A DNA stretch of 64,000 bases from Pseudobacteriovorax sp. (GTDB lineage Bacteria > Bdellovibrionota_B > Oligoflexia > Oligoflexales > Oligoflexaceae): contig JABSRP010000010.1 in NCBI GenBank assembly GCA_013215145.1, positions 62,001-126,000 on the forward strand. Reading direction: 5' to 3'. The notes beneath the pieces were generated by a model that saw nothing but the letters and a program-made list of their open reading frames with translations, did not search any database and was not told where the DNA came from. Positions 24,559 through 33,639 of the stretch are shown here, in pieces (position 1 is the stretch's first letter; each line of letters opens with the position of its first letter). Made by a program: the position numbers and the translations under genes.

Positions 24559-26556
24559 TTAGGACCCCATACGAATGTCGTTTAGCAGATGATCCGCAAA
24601 TTCTTGAAGGTCTTTATCCTTCGCGTGACTTGCGTATCGTTCAACCAAGCTAACAACCATGTTTTTGTCATATTGTTTAAGGCTATACAGAGTCTGCAAA
24701 CATTGGATTTTTGCTCTCGTGCTACTCAATCGATCGATTAACCCTGCGTTAATCGTAAAAACTTCCCTCTTTTCCGGAATAAAAGAAAGAGCCGAAGCCA
24801 ATGCTTCTTCAAAGTCGTCTTTTCCAAGCTGTCCTAATGCTACTTCAATAAACCTGCGAGAAAGCCTAATGGACTGAAAACGAATGGTTAAAATTGCCTG
24901 ACCAGCAAGATCTACGTCATCACTGTGCAAAAATCCTTCTAGCAAGTGATTAGCCACAGGACTTCCGGAGTTTCCAATAATTTTCAGAAGCCGAATTCTT
25001 TCCTTGTTATTCGAAGCCATTTTTAGACGTTCGAGCCACTCGCCTTCAAGCTCCTGCAAACGAAACCGGTAATCGTCTTTTGTAGTTTTATCTTCGGCCG
25101 CCTTGGTCGCTTCGATTAATTTACCTGCAAGCACTCCTGTGGCTAATTCTGCCGTCATAGCAATATTTTCATTTTCATGACCTCGGATCTCATTGATGGC
25201 ATTTTGAAGGGTGATAGTGGGATTGTCCATAAAGGATGCCATGCCAACTATCATCTCTAGGTTTGCTGGATTGCTTTGATTTCCTTCCAAGGCATCCACT
25301 ACAGCATCCTGGGCTTCCTTGTGGCTAAGATCGACTAAGGCTGCCATAGTAATCTCAAACGCAGGATGACCAGCAGGCAAACGCAACAATAGATCCGTTA
25401 ATGGCTGCAATTGGTCTCTATAAAGATACCCAAATGATCGCAGCATCATATATAGATCTTGACTACTATCTTCTAGGGTTTTTCCCTTAAGATTTACTAA
25501 GTTTTCGAGAGATGGAATTAGTGTGATGAGGTTTTTATCCCCTAACCTCTCATAGTGAATATTGGATATCCGTTCTGCCTCAGCATCAAGTTGCTGCTCC
25601 CGATAGGTTTTTTGCTTTTCATATTTTGTTTCCGTCAAAGCTAGTAGCTCTTCTAACTCATTTGGAGAGATCATGATTTTTTTGTCCAATACTAAATCGA
25701 TTCTGTCGCGATTATATCCCAGGTTTTCGTTCAGATCTGTTCGGTAATGAATGGTTTCCTCCCCTTTGATTGAGTTGATCATCTGTGTTGTAGGACGATA
25801 TTCAAATCGAAAGGAGCCAGACACATCCGTTAAAATTTGGGTAGAAGACAGGTCACCACTGATATCAAAGTTTAGTTTGACGAAAGATTCTTTTCTTTTT
25901 TCAATAATGATCTGATCATGACTTTCCTCACGTCGAGTGTATTCAGCAACATAGTTTCCAGAAAGATCAGATTCCTCGATTTGCCACCTTTGCTGCACAA
26001 TTTCCGGTGCATAAAACTGGATCCGTGTGATGAGATTAACCACAAAGTCGAAAGTGTCGCGTGGAGTTTCGTTCGGAAATCTAAACTCCTGAACTAGGCC
26101 GTTTTTATCATAGTCAACCAAAACTCCGTTAAGCAAGGTTGCAGACAAGCGGCTCTCAAACTCCGTGGCATCTTTACCATTAGCCATGACTTCAAGTTGC
26201 TGGGGATCGATAAGGTAGAGAGCACGATATCCTGACCCTACGCTAACAACGGTTTCGACAACACGACCTTGAAAATCCGAGATCAATTTTTGATGAAAGC
26301 TTTCATCTTGTGTTTCTTGAAAAAAACTTGATAAATCAAAGTCTCCCGTGCTGTTCAAGGAGATCGTATAACTGGATTGCAGCCCTAGTTTTTTTTCAAT
26401 AGGTGTACTTATTAAACTGTTTTCAGTAACTTGAGCTGAGTCATTCATGCTATTTTTCTGCGAATTTTCTGCCCTATGCCTTACGTAATTAAATACGACG
26501 AAACAAAACGTAAAAAGGATCGTCACAAATAGTAGTTTTAGTCTTTTTCGATTCAT
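24559..26556 (-). CDS. Membrane-anchored protein resembling a large lipid transfer (vitellogenin-like) module
   Basis: ATG at 26556 (AAAGGA upstream) gives 665 residues. Further in-frame starts upstream would include the ribosome site. One N-terminal membrane helix anchors it, with the rest outside. Residues about 45-280 are strand-rich (including DFQGRVVETVVSVGSGYRAL and a later VKLNFDISG stretch). The second half is helical with HEAT-like repeats, and contains LKIIGNSGSPVANHLL. This N-terminal barrel plus helical-repeat order, with a GN-x-G-x-P word, recalls the lipid-transfer domain of vitellogenin and MTP. That resemblance is my reading and not verified. Its upstream neighbour is 62 bases away and likely co-transcribed. 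Confidence 0.65.
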   Translation of the reverse strand: MNRKRLKLLFVTILFTFCFVVFNYVRHRAENSQKNSMNDSAQVTENSLISTPIEKKLGLQSSYTISLNSTGDFDLSSFFQETQDESFHQKLISDFQGRVVETVVSVGSGYRALYLIDPQQLEVMANGKDATEFESRLSATLLNGVLVDYDKNGLVQEFRFPNETPRDTFDFVVNLITRIQFYAPEIVQQRWQIEESDLSGNYVAEYTRREESHDQIIIEKRKESFVKLNFDISGDLSSTQILTDVSGSFRFEYRPTTQMINSIKGEETIHYRTDLNENLGYNRDRIDLVLDKKIMISPNELEELLALTETKYEKQKTYREQQLDAEAERISNIHYERLGDKNLITLIPSLENLVNLKGKTLEDSSQDLYMMLRSFGYLYRDQLQPLTDLLLRLPAGHPAFEITMAALVDLSHKEAQDAVVDALEGNQSNPANLEMIVGMASFMDNPTITLQNAINEIRGHENENIAMTAELATGVLAGKLIEATKAAEDKTTKDDYRFRLQELEGEWLERLKMASNNKERIRLLKIIGNSGSPVANHLLEGFLHSDDVDLAGQAILTIRFQSIRLSRRFIEVALGQLGKDDFEEALASALSFIPEKREVFTINAGLIDRLSSTRAKIQCLQTLYSLKQYDKNMVVSLVERYASHAKDKDLQEFADHLLNDIRMGS

Positions 26557-26618
26557 AGTCTCATCCTTTTTCATCCTCACCCCCCAAGCATTTTGAGAGG
26601 TGAGGAATTTATGTGAAT

Positions 26619-28022
26619 TTAAATGATTCGCTGCCAGTGATCTCTACCAAAGAGTTTTCTTTCAAACTCGATACCGCTCCAGTTAACAAAGGTTTTGCTG
26701 TATCGCTTCTTTTTCCATGGTGGAATTCCCCAACGAGGAACGACCACTTCAACGTAACCGTAGATCTTTCCGTTAAGCGCTTTTAGACTGACGCCGGCAT
26801 AGGTACTTGCATGGAAGTATAACGATCCGCTTCGTGGCGTGATCTCAATCTTTCCGTTAATAGGCAAGGAAACAACAATGAGATTAAATTGTCCACCGAC
26901 ACCACCACCGACTAATATTAAGTCGATTCCACCTTCGGCATAAACTGAAGCAGACGCTTCGGGACGGATCTCAGCCAAAGCTGATAAACCATCTAATTTC
27001 ACACCATAGTTGACGTAAGCTGATCCCCTAACACCAATTTTGATATTTACAGGAATCGGACCAATAAAGAACCGGAGTTTCATATCTTTAGAAACAGACG
27101 ACCCTTTTCGACTACCCCAAGTTATGGAGTTTGCCATCGATCGGTCATAGGAGTAGATTTCTTTTCCAACGACCTTAAGATCGAACTTGATGGAGTAATC
27201 TGAATTACGAACCGCACGACCTTTTATTTCAGAACTAACAATATTAAAGCCTTTTTTAAACGCTGTACCATCGACTTTTGCATATGCCTTCGCTTCGATA
27301 ACATTACAACTGGCGTAGAAACGATAACCGGCTCGAGGTTTGACGTTGAACCAGTTATTGCCATACTTTTTATCCCAAAGCTTTCTGATATCCATCGTAT
27401 CCGAGGATTCACATTCGCCTATAGGTTTGGGTTTAAAAATAATGGGGCTATCTTTAATCACATCTATGATGTTGACTAAATTAGGGTTCAGCTTAATGGC
27501 GTCGCGAATCACTTTTAGCTGTGGTTCTAGGCCACTTTTTACATAAGGTCGGGTACTTTCGATTGCCAATTTTTGCTGGTTAAGTGCCAGTTTTTTGGTA
27601 CTTTTAACTGTTTGAACGACGCCGAGATCTTCCTTACTATCTCTAAGGGTCTTTCCCAGCTTATTGAGATAGGCTTCCTGCTTGTTGAGTTCTTTGTAAT
27701 ACTCAGCAGCTGTAATTTTTTTACCATTGGGTAACGTCAAAACTTTTGCACCACTAATGGCTTTGCCTGTCTGAGGGTCTCTTAATTTAAAAAGATTCTC
27801 TTTTAATGGCTTTAGCTTAGATGCTTCAAGTTCTGGCCTATAGGTTTCCAAGTTGATGTTGCCAATTCCTGGCCTAATGAGATCAGGATTAATCGTGACA
27901 CCATTTCCTGGTCTGACTAAGTCGACTCCTGTTATGGGAGTCAGTGCCCGCTGAGCTATAGCACTCGGAGCTAATCCGATACTTGCTAAAGCAAGCAGCT
28001 TGGTAAGCGTTTTTCTAGACAT
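26619..28022 (-). CDS. Secreted beta-rich protein, first gene of the lipid-transfer-like unit
   Basis: A 467-residue precursor with signal peptide (cleavage near AIAQ) and SD AAGGAG eight bases before ATG. Residues about 35-190 are Lys/Leu-rich helical repeats, including NPDLIRPGIGNIN. The rest is a long strand-rich region with alternating Gly and aromatic residues and several Gly-rich turns (LILVGGGVGGQF). Near the end, VVVPRWGIPPWKKKRY stands out. No known family was recognised. The gene leads a two-gene unit with the following membrane-anchored protein; both end at the terminator at 24512. A partner that binds or carries the same ligand is a reasonable inference. Confidence 0.65.
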   Translation of the reverse strand: MSRKTLTKLLALASIGLAPSAIAQRALTPITGVDLVRPGNGVTINPDLIRPGIGNINLETYRPELEASKLKPLKENLFKLRDPQTGKAISGAKVLTLPNGKKITAAEYYKELNKQEAYLNKLGKTLRDSKEDLGVVQTVKSTKKLALNQQKLAIESTRPYVKSGLEPQLKVIRDAIKLNPNLVNIIDVIKDSPIIFKPKPIGECESSDTMDIRKLWDKKYGNNWFNVKPRAGYRFYASCNVIEAKAYAKVDGTAFKKGFNIVSSEIKGRAVRNSDYSIKFDLKVVGKEIYSYDRSMANSITWGSRKGSSVSKDMKLRFFIGPIPVNIKIGVRGSAYVNYGVKLDGLSALAEIRPEASASVYAEGGIDLILVGGGVGGQFNLIVVSLPINGKIEITPRSGSLYFHASTYAGVSLKALNGKIYGYVEVVVPRWGIPPWKKKRYSKTFVNWSGIEFERKLFGRDHWQRII

Positions 28023-28413
28023 GTTTGTTCTCCTTATGATTGATTGTTACGACCACTATAAGGTGGCAGCAATTCAACTTGCGAAGACAACTTTCTTCCA
28101 AAGTAGATAAGTGTTCTCAGGTAAAAAAAATTGAGAACGAGGCCACATCCGATAAGGAAACCAACTCACTTACTGTTGTTTTGATTAGTTGCTGAAGATA
28201 GTTCGAAGATAGACAGTGAATTTTGCTTAGTACCAGCGCCAGGGATTTGCCATAAGCAGCATAAGCCTTCGCTGCAAGCCACCAATTCCGCTCCTAATTC
28301 CCAGAAAGTAAAAAAATAACTGTAGCTAAATTACGAATTATCTTTTCACAGACAGTTTTTTATGTAATTTAACAACAAAATTAACCGTAGTAAGGGAATC
28401 AAGGAGACTAACT
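28023..28413. other. Divergent promoter region
   Basis: Serves both the minus-strand unit starting at 28022 and the plus-strand gene at 28414. GAAGATAG occurs twice within about 20 bases near 28195-28212 and may be a short operator repeat. Nothing else recognised. Confidence 0.35.
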
Positions 28414-28965
28414 ATGACTACAACAAAATCCATTTTCGCCGCATTTTTCCTTTGTTTTTCTAGCAATTTATTTGCTGTCGAAAACTATAATGCCAACCAC
28501 TGTGAGTTTTACTTAGACAGTATAGCTGTCCATAGAACCGGCCACTACGGCATCCCCATCACTGAGGTAGTGACTCAGTTTAAGGTCAACGTTCCTAAGC
28601 AAGACGTTGTCGCTCTTGGTCAGTGGGTTGAGTACTACAACCGCATCACTAATCAAGTCGAGCAGGACATGATTTACGCCAACCTTCATAATGTATACGA
28701 CCCATTCAAAGTTCAACTAATCTTGAATATTGACCATCCTCAGGCAGGAAACATCGGTAGAGATCTGATTCGCTTTGCCAACTTTATCGAAGCCAGAGAC
28801 ACTAACGGCACAGTAAAACGTCTATGGCAAAGTAACTCTGGTACAAACTATGAGTTCGCTGACGTCATGGCGGCTCCGACTTATACCTTTCCTGTTGCAT
28901 ACGGAAACGGCGAGTATAGTAACGAGTATTCGTCATTATTTAATGAGAAGAAGAGCTGCAACTAA
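28414..28965 (+). CDS. Secreted protein of unknown function
   Basis: A 183-residue precursor with AAGGAG before ATG and a signal peptide (cleavage near LFAVE). The mature protein has Cys at both ends (NHCEFYLDS and EKKSCN) that could be joined by a disulphide. Its central part is strand-rich (VVTQFKVNVPKQDVVALG, then FKVQLILNIDHP). The family was not recognised. It is a single-gene unit with a good terminator. It may be loosely similar in size and build to the DUF4360-like protein at 45650-46219, but I see no shared motif and do not claim homology. Confidence 0.65.
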   Translation: MTTTKSIFAAFFLCFSSNLFAVENYNANHCEFYLDSIAVHRTGHYGIPITEVVTQFKVNVPKQDVVALGQWVEYYNRITNQVEQDMIYANLHNVYDPFKVQLILNIDHPQAGNIGRDLIRFANFIEARDTNGTVKRLWQSNSGTNYEFADVMAAPTYTFPVAYGNGEYSNEYSSLFNEKKSCN

Positions 28966-28982
28966 TTATCTATAGAGCTCCT

Positions 28983-29022
28983 GCGACGGAGATCGTCGGT
29001 ATCCCCGTCGCTTTGATTTTTT
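28983..29022 (+). terminator. Rho-independent terminator
   Basis: GCGACGG pairs with CCGTCGC, extended by an inner GAT/ATC pair, and is followed by TTTGATTTTTT. It ends the secreted protein gene at 28414-28965. Confidence 0.85.
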
Positions 29023-29035
29023 AAACAGCGATTGT

Positions 29036-29815
29036 CTATTTTGGATGATCCTGAAAAAGATAAAATCGCGCCCCTGCAGGATCTTCAACTAAGGCAAAAA
29101 TCCCTTGTTGAATCGGCTTGGGATCCATATGAGTCTTTCCTCCTAAGGCTACAACCTGCTGGCTCGACTGAGCAATATCTTGCACCATAAAATAAGGTAA
29201 CCAAACTTCCGCTACCGTTGGTAAGGATGGATCTCTTGGAGATATCCCACAGACCATGTTTTCTCCAGATTTTGCGATGATATAGGGATCAGGTGTTCCC
29301 ATATCGATTTCTGAAAGCCCCCACGGAAGTATGTTTTGGTAGAACGAACTAAGAGCCTTGGGCTTATTTGAGGTCAACTCCAACCAACAAGGCTCACCAA
29401 AATCTCCCCCAATCACATTAATATCCTGATCAGTCACCTCGGGAGTATAGATATGAAAGGGTGCTCCACCAGGATCAACAACGATTGCTGTTCTCCCGAC
29501 AGTTGGAATATCAAAGCCTTCGTGGGCAAGGGTCCCCCCATGATCCACCACCTTACGACTGGCTTGGTCAACATCACGTACCGCAAAATAAGGAATCCAA
29601 TGACTGGATAAGTCTGTGTTAGGTTCTAACGGGACGGGACCGGCAAATACTTTTCCTTTCGTTGCACTATATTGAATGGAGTCACCGATTCCTGGGATCT
29701 CATGCTTGGTAACCTCCCAACCAAACAATTGAGTGTAGAAGGAACCGATAGATTCGAATTTCGTTGTCATCAGACTAAACCATGCGATTGCACCTAATTC
29801 ATTTTTTAAAGCCAT
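29036..29815 (-). CDS. VOC family protein with two glyoxalase-type domains
   Basis: A 259-residue cytoplasmic protein made of two VOC (beta-alpha-beta-beta-beta) modules, about residues 8-125 and 138-257. Each begins with a W-F/W-L strand (IAWFSLMTT, PCWLELTSN), has an FY-x-x-LFGW / FYQNILPWG helix end, an H/E-x-W-I/L-PYF strand and a final DPxGAxFxxY/F strand. The order is that of tandem VOC proteins related to bleomycin-resistance and glyoxalase enzymes. Metal-ligand positions are not complete by eye, so catalysis is uncertain; a role in small-molecule modification or resistance is typical. Single gene; no operon partner. Confidence 0.88.
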   Translation of the reverse strand: MALKNELGAIAWFSLMTTKFESIGSFYTQLFGWEVTKHEIPGIGDSIQYSATKGKVFAGPVPLEPNTDLSSHWIPYFAVRDVDQASRKVVDHGGTLAHEGFDIPTVGRTAIVVDPGGAPFHIYTPEVTDQDINVIGGDFGEPCWLELTSNKPKALSSFYQNILPWGLSEIDMGTPDPYIIAKSGENMVCGISPRDPSLPTVAEVWLPYFMVQDIAQSSQQVVALGGKTHMDPKPIQQGIFALVEDPAGARFYLFQDHPK

Positions 29816-30192
29816 AGCTTCCTTACCTCATCTTATTCCATCTGGATTTATGTCAGTTACATTCACTTGCAATGTTCGATTTCCGGCGAAGCCATTGCAA
29901 GAACCTTGAGACTTTCATTTATTCCTCAAGGATACCATATTAAGACCCCATAAATTTTATAACCTGTTCCCCAGTTATTCGTTTAAGAAGTCCTCTCCGA
30001 TTCGACTAAAAATTTTGAATGGTAAATCCCAAGATAAGACTCCGATAGAGCCTTTAAGGATTGGTATCTTTTAATCGCGATTAATTGCGCCATCTTTAAG
30101 GAATTCGCACAGGGTATTTTTCTAGCCTTTCTAAAGTCAATCTATAGTGCAAACAGGTTTGGAATTAATATTTTTTTTCGCAAGGAGTTATC
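29816..30192. other. Divergent intergenic region with inverted repeat
   Basis: It lies between the VOC gene (minus) and a PepSY-like gene (plus) and contains the inverted repeat CTTGCAATG...CATTGCAAG at 29866-29901. Nothing else was recognised. Confidence 0.35.
29866..29901. promoter_or_regulatory. Inverted repeat, possible operator
   Basis: CTTGCAATG and CATTGCAAG are perfect 9-base arms 18 bases apart, about 50 bases upstream of the VOC gene's start. Position and arm length suit a dimeric regulator, but a hairpin in the 5' leader is also possible. Confidence 0.4.
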
Positions 30193-30729
30193 ATGAAGTC
30201 ACTTTTCGCACTATCCATCTTTGTCCTCGCCTCTTCATCCACAGCGTCGATGGCAGAAGAACAAAATCTCGGTTTAGGTTTTGTCGAAGCGCCCGCCTCT
30301 GGGTCGACCCCCCTTGGTCTAACGGATGTTCCAAAAACAGTTATGCACGCAGCAATGGTAGCGCTAAAAACGGAGGCAAGTCTAACTGGTTTTGAGTCTG
30401 CTGAACTTGATCGCGACGAAATCGAGGCGGTCTATGAACTTAAAGCAAGAATGCCAGATGGTCGAGCCATTGAAGTGGACGTGTCTACAGCTGGAGTCAT
30501 TCTAGAAATCGAGAAAGAAATTCTAAAGACCACCGTTCCCTCTCAAGTGATCCAAGCGCTGGATGCCTATTTTCCCGATTTTAAAGCCGACCCTAAAGGG
30601 GTCCAAATCGAAAAGAGTATCCGCCCGGCAGGTAACAATCTCTTGGAGGTCTGGTATGAATTCGCTGGACAGGACTTTGATGCCGAAATTCGCAGCGACG
30701 CTAGGGTGATCGTCATCGAGCCAGCTTAA
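30193..30729 (+). CDS. Exported PepSY-like protein
   Basis: A 178-residue precursor with AAGGAG before ATG and a signal peptide (cleavage near SMAE). The mature part holds two related units: one with VYELKARMPDGRAIEVDVSTAG and a following glutamate-rich strand, then a second, VWYEFAGQDFDAEIRSDARVI. The strand-turn pattern (Y-E-L/F, D-G-R, x-V-D) is that of PepSY and PepSY-like modules. These are periplasmic domains often found as inhibitors or chaperones of peptidases. Single transcription unit ended by the hairpin at 30764-30792. Confidence 0.7.
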   Translation: MKSLFALSIFVLASSSTASMAEEQNLGLGFVEAPASGSTPLGLTDVPKTVMHAAMVALKTEASLTGFESAELDRDEIEAVYELKARMPDGRAIEVDVSTAGVILEIEKEILKTTVPSQVIQALDAYFPDFKADPKGVQIEKSIRPAGNNLLEVWYEFAGQDFDAEIRSDARVIVIEPA

Positions 30730-30763
30730 TCTCGATCACTTTTGCTCGTATAAGATCTAAGTA

Positions 30764-30800
30764 GCAAGGACATCAGAAGACTGATGCCTTGCCTTTCTTA
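30764..30800 (+). terminator. Terminator of the PepSY-like gene
   Basis: GCAAGG-A-CATCAG pairs with CTGATGCCTTGC (one bulged A) around a 4-base loop and is followed by a T-rich stretch. Confidence 0.65.
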
Positions 30801-30892
30801 GATTTAACCTCTCACAAAAAAACCCAAAAAATAATATATTTTTTTGTAATAAAAATAACATGTTAATTATAATATAATTAGTATGTTAAAGA

Positions 30893-30926
30893 TTTGTACA
30901 TAATTTTCCGTTAAGTAATTTGTACA
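30893..30926 (+). promoter_or_regulatory. Two TTTGTACA boxes before a small membrane protein gene
   Basis: TTTGTACA at 30893-30900 recurs at 30919-30926. The second extends to the palindrome TTGTACAA. They sit in a very AT-rich stretch 60-100 bases before the start at 30989 and may be regulator half-sites; they are seen only here. Confidence 0.4.
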
Positions 30927-30988
30927 AAATAGAGGCATAACATTGAATCAAACAAGCCGCCTAAACCGGCAAATTTAGAGAGGTCGTT

Positions 30989-31198
30989 ATGAAGAGTGTG
31001 TGGACGATATCAATTACGACGGTAGTATTAGCCCTTATCTTATGTGCCATCAAGTGGCAATCACAAACTCAAGTCTTTTCCTTTGTCACCATAACAGAAG
31101 AAGCCCCTTCGGATTTAGGTCCGGCTGCAAACTTGAAGAATCCGCCGAATGAGGTCGAGGAGGTTAAAACTCTTAATCTCGCACTAACACAGTCTTAA
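30989..31198 (+). CDS. Small membrane or exported peptide
   Basis: A 69-residue protein starting ATG with GAGAGG just upstream. Residues 5-22 are hydrophobic (VWTISITTVVLALILCAIKW), so it is either a single-pass anchor with the rest outside or a signal peptide. The remainder is short, polar and acidic (NPPNEVEEVKTLNL). No family was recognised. It is convincing because of its Shine-Dalgarno site, start and AT-rich promoter area with TTTGTACA boxes. Function is unknown. Confidence 0.55.
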   Translation: MKSVWTISITTVVLALILCAIKWQSQTQVFSFVTITEEAPSDLGPAANLKNPPNEVEEVKTLNLALTQS

Positions 31199-31218
31199 GT
31201 ATTCCGCCCGGGTAGCTG

Positions 31219-31542
31219 TTAATCTACATTAGGCGATTGCCCCCAAAAACCTCCGTACTTTTTGATGACGACATCGCCAAAAACTCTCGTTTGGCAAGCT
31301 AATCGCCGGCCGTTTATCCCCTCGTGTGGGGGAAAACGATGCCGCAAGGAATCCCTTAGGTTTTGCGGAGAGACCTCACCAATAATCTCCACCGAGCAGG
31401 TACCACAGGTTCCGAATCCTCGGCAGTTCAACCATTCAGACTTTCCATTGTGAATACGGCAATCATGAGCTTTGAGCTCGTCCCTAAGATTGGCTCCTGT
31501 TTCGCAGTGAATGACCTTATCCTCAAACTGTATTTTTGGCAT
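31219..31542 (-). CDS. 2Fe-2S ferredoxin (plant type)
   Basis: A 107-residue cytoplasmic electron carrier. The iron-sulphur ligands are all visible: LNCRGFGTCGTC (Cys about 40, 45, 48) and RLACQTRV (Cys about 83), the C-x4-C-x2-C ... C pattern of plant-type [2Fe-2S] ferredoxins. The domain covers almost the whole protein, with a slightly long loop (HRFPPHEGING) before the last Cys. No reductase or oxygenase gene is next to it, so the partner is unknown. The gene is alone, with a tail-to-tail neighbour at 30989-31198. Confidence 0.9.
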   Translation of the reverse strand: MPKIQFEDKVIHCETGANLRDELKAHDCRIHNGKSEWLNCRGFGTCGTCSVEIIGEVSPQNLRDSLRHRFPPHEGINGRRLACQTRVFGDVVIKKYGGFWGQSPNVD

Positions 31543-31702
31543 TTGCGAGACTCCTTTGCTATCTCACTAAAGTATACCAAGAACAAGCATCTGCCTACGC
31601 CATGCGTTACGGCAACGAAGTATTTGAATAGTGCGGCAATTTTAACTAGCAAAAGCACCTATTCTATGCTAGGAAAACTAAGAAGCATGAACGGATGGAT
31701 CT

Positions 31703-32506
31703 ATGAGTCGAATGATAAAAATCGTTTTAGGAATCGTCGCTTATACTCTATTATCTTGGGCTCGGAGCGCATTTCCCTCTTATGAAAGTTACTTTCTAAT
31801 TGCCAAAATTCTATTGATCTCCGCAGTAATCCTGCGCCTAGTGATTGGCCTTCGCAGAGCTCCTCAAGAACTTAGCCTTAAAGGAAAGCTAATCAGCTTT
31901 GTGGAAAATAATCTGGGAAACGGCTACACTCGCTACCTTGAATTTGAGTTGCTCATGATCAAAGGGTCCTTGAAATTTTTTTCAAGTCCTCTCCAAAGCT
32001 GGAAACGAATTAAGGCATCCTACTTCTATACTGACTCCTTAGCTGGGCTTTTTTTTGGAATTATTTTCTTAGTCATCTGCGAGTCCCTCATTATCCACTT
32101 GCTTGTTCATCTCTATATGCCCGATGAGTATATATTCGTCTCACATGTAGCAGTCCTATTATTTGACATCTACTTTTTGGAAATGATTTTAGGAAACCTC
32201 TACTACCTACCTGATTCTGAAGTATCAATTGGTGACAAAGACATTACGGTTAAACTCGGCATACTCTCATCCATGAGCGTCAAATACGAAGATATTAAAG
32301 AACTCGTATTGCCAGAAGATGGACTAGAAAAACGTCCACCAAAAATAGGGCTTCTAGGCAGCAGAACGCTTCAACTACACTTCCATACACCTCAAATTTG
32401 GCGTTTTTTTTCGGTAGAAAAACGCACCGATCGCATGGATCTGTGCCTTAAGGAAAACGACTGTCATTCCATCCGAGAATCTTGGTTAGCCATGGATCCT
32501 AGCTAG
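31703..32506 (+). CDS. Multi-pass membrane protein with PH-like tail
   Basis: A 267-residue protein. Hydrophobic segments are at about 5-22, 32-48, 112-132 and 143-162. The tail from about 170 reads SEVSIGDKDITVKLGILSSMSVKYEDIKEL, the strand pattern of a bacterial PH-like domain near the inner face of the membrane. It resembles the PH-domain membrane proteins at 36145-38158 in that feature, though not closely. Function is unknown; such proteins are often linked to envelope stress or secretion. It is followed after 74 bases by a barrel-protein gene. Confidence 0.65.
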   Translation: MSRMIKIVLGIVAYTLLSWARSAFPSYESYFLIAKILLISAVILRLVIGLRRAPQELSLKGKLISFVENNLGNGYTRYLEFELLMIKGSLKFFSSPLQSWKRIKASYFYTDSLAGLFFGIIFLVICESLIIHLLVHLYMPDEYIFVSHVAVLLFDIYFLEMILGNLYYLPDSEVSIGDKDITVKLGILSSMSVKYEDIKELVLPEDGLEKRPPKIGLLGSRTLQLHFHTPQIWRFFSVEKRTDRMDLCLKENDCHSIRESWLAMDPS

Positions 32507-32580
32507 ACTTTGCGTCAGATCCCAATCCAAGATACACTTCGGAAATAGCAAATCTTCCGATATTGAATGGACGCGAACCA

Positions 32581-33639
32581 ATGCTACCCAATAATCAGAA
32601 TCCAGAGTTTTTTTTCTTAGCTGCAGCTTATTCGAGCCTTTTGCTTACCAGCTTTGCTGTTGGGGAAACATCTGAGCAGGCAAATACGGAATCCCTCAAA
32701 AACTATCCTGGCGTTGTGGTAGGACTGTTTGAAGATCAAACCTATTCAGCCCATGAGCCCCACGCTTATGCCACTCAGCTTGCCTATGCGCCGACACTAG
32801 AGACCACCTATAGAATTGGCCTCCAGTCTCAAGTGATCTCAGTTGAATCGCCTACGTTTTCTTCCTATTCAAAATCAACCCTCGAGACTAAAGAATTAGC
32901 CGCCTCGGTTAGTGGACGTTCGTCTCAATTTTTTTGGGGGTTTTTAGCCAGCACAAAAGACCTTAACTATCACGTTCGTATATATTCGGGTGCTGCTGAT
33001 AGCTCGCAAAACAGTCAAGCCTCCACCGCAAATTTCGGATTTCATAGCGCGAAAGCCTCTGCTGGCTATCAACTTTCGAATATTTCAATAGCCTTGTCAT
33101 ATAATTATCGCAAAATCCGCCTCCCAGTCGATAGAGAAAACGGTGGTACGACCAGCCAAATCGGTTTTATTGAGGCCTCTATAGCCTACCAAAAAGAGAG
33201 TCTAGAAATCGGGATGAATCACAACGAAAAACTTGAGCAAGACGATACCTTTGTGGTGGGTACCTCAACTGCTTATATGCGACTCAAATGGCTAGTACAG
33301 ACTGAATTAGCCGTACGTAAGTATTTTATCCAAAGTCTGACAGATGAAGAAAGGGACTACTATAAGTATTCAGGGCGAGTGTCCTATCAGATCGAAGACA
33401 CACGCCTCGAGTTTGGTCTTGAGTCACGAGAGCCGTCTTATACCGACGAAAACTCATTTTCAGCCTTTAATTTCCGTACACAAGGAATAAGACTTGGGCT
33501 CTTCCGAGAACCTACCAGTAGTCATCATAGCTTTGGAGCCAATATAGGAATCCATAAAGGGAAAGAGCATGTGGTAGAGGGGAATACCTCCAAATCAAAT
33601 ACTCTATCAATTAATTCTGTATACCAGGTGAGCTTCTAA
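32581..33639 (+). CDS. Putative outer-membrane beta-barrel protein
   Basis: ATG at 32581 is preferred over an in-frame TTG at 32563 because it leads straight into a signal-peptide-like stretch (FFFLAAAYSSLLLTSFAVGE). The mature part (about 320 residues) is made of alternating strands with aromatic residues and short polar turns, and ends SINSVYQVSF. A C-terminal Phe is the usual outer-membrane assembly signal. About 14-16 strands would fit. No family was recognised. The gene's last 29 bases overlap the convergent astacin-like gene on the other strand. Confidence 0.65.
   Translation: MLPNNQNPEFFFLAAAYSSLLLTSFAVGETSEQANTESLKNYPGVVVGLFEDQTYSAHEPHAYATQLAYAPTLETTYRIGLQSQVISVESPTFSSYSKSTLETKELAASVSGRSSQFFWGFLASTKDLNYHVRIYSGAADSSQNSQASTANFGFHSAKASAGYQLSNISIALSYNYRKIRLPVDRENGGTTSQIGFIEASIAYQKESLEIGMNHNEKLEQDDTFVVGTSTAYMRLKWLVQTELAVRKYFIQSLTDEERDYYKYSGRVSYQIEDTRLEFGLESREPSYTDENSFSAFNFRTQGIRLGLFREPTSSHHSFGANIGIHKGKEHVVEGNTSKSNTLSINSVYQVSF

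Noticed and set aside
31363..31785. Plus-strand frame of about 140 codons across the ferredoxin and membrane-protein genes
   Set aside because: It overlaps the ferredoxin and the membrane protein start; no domain-like sequence.
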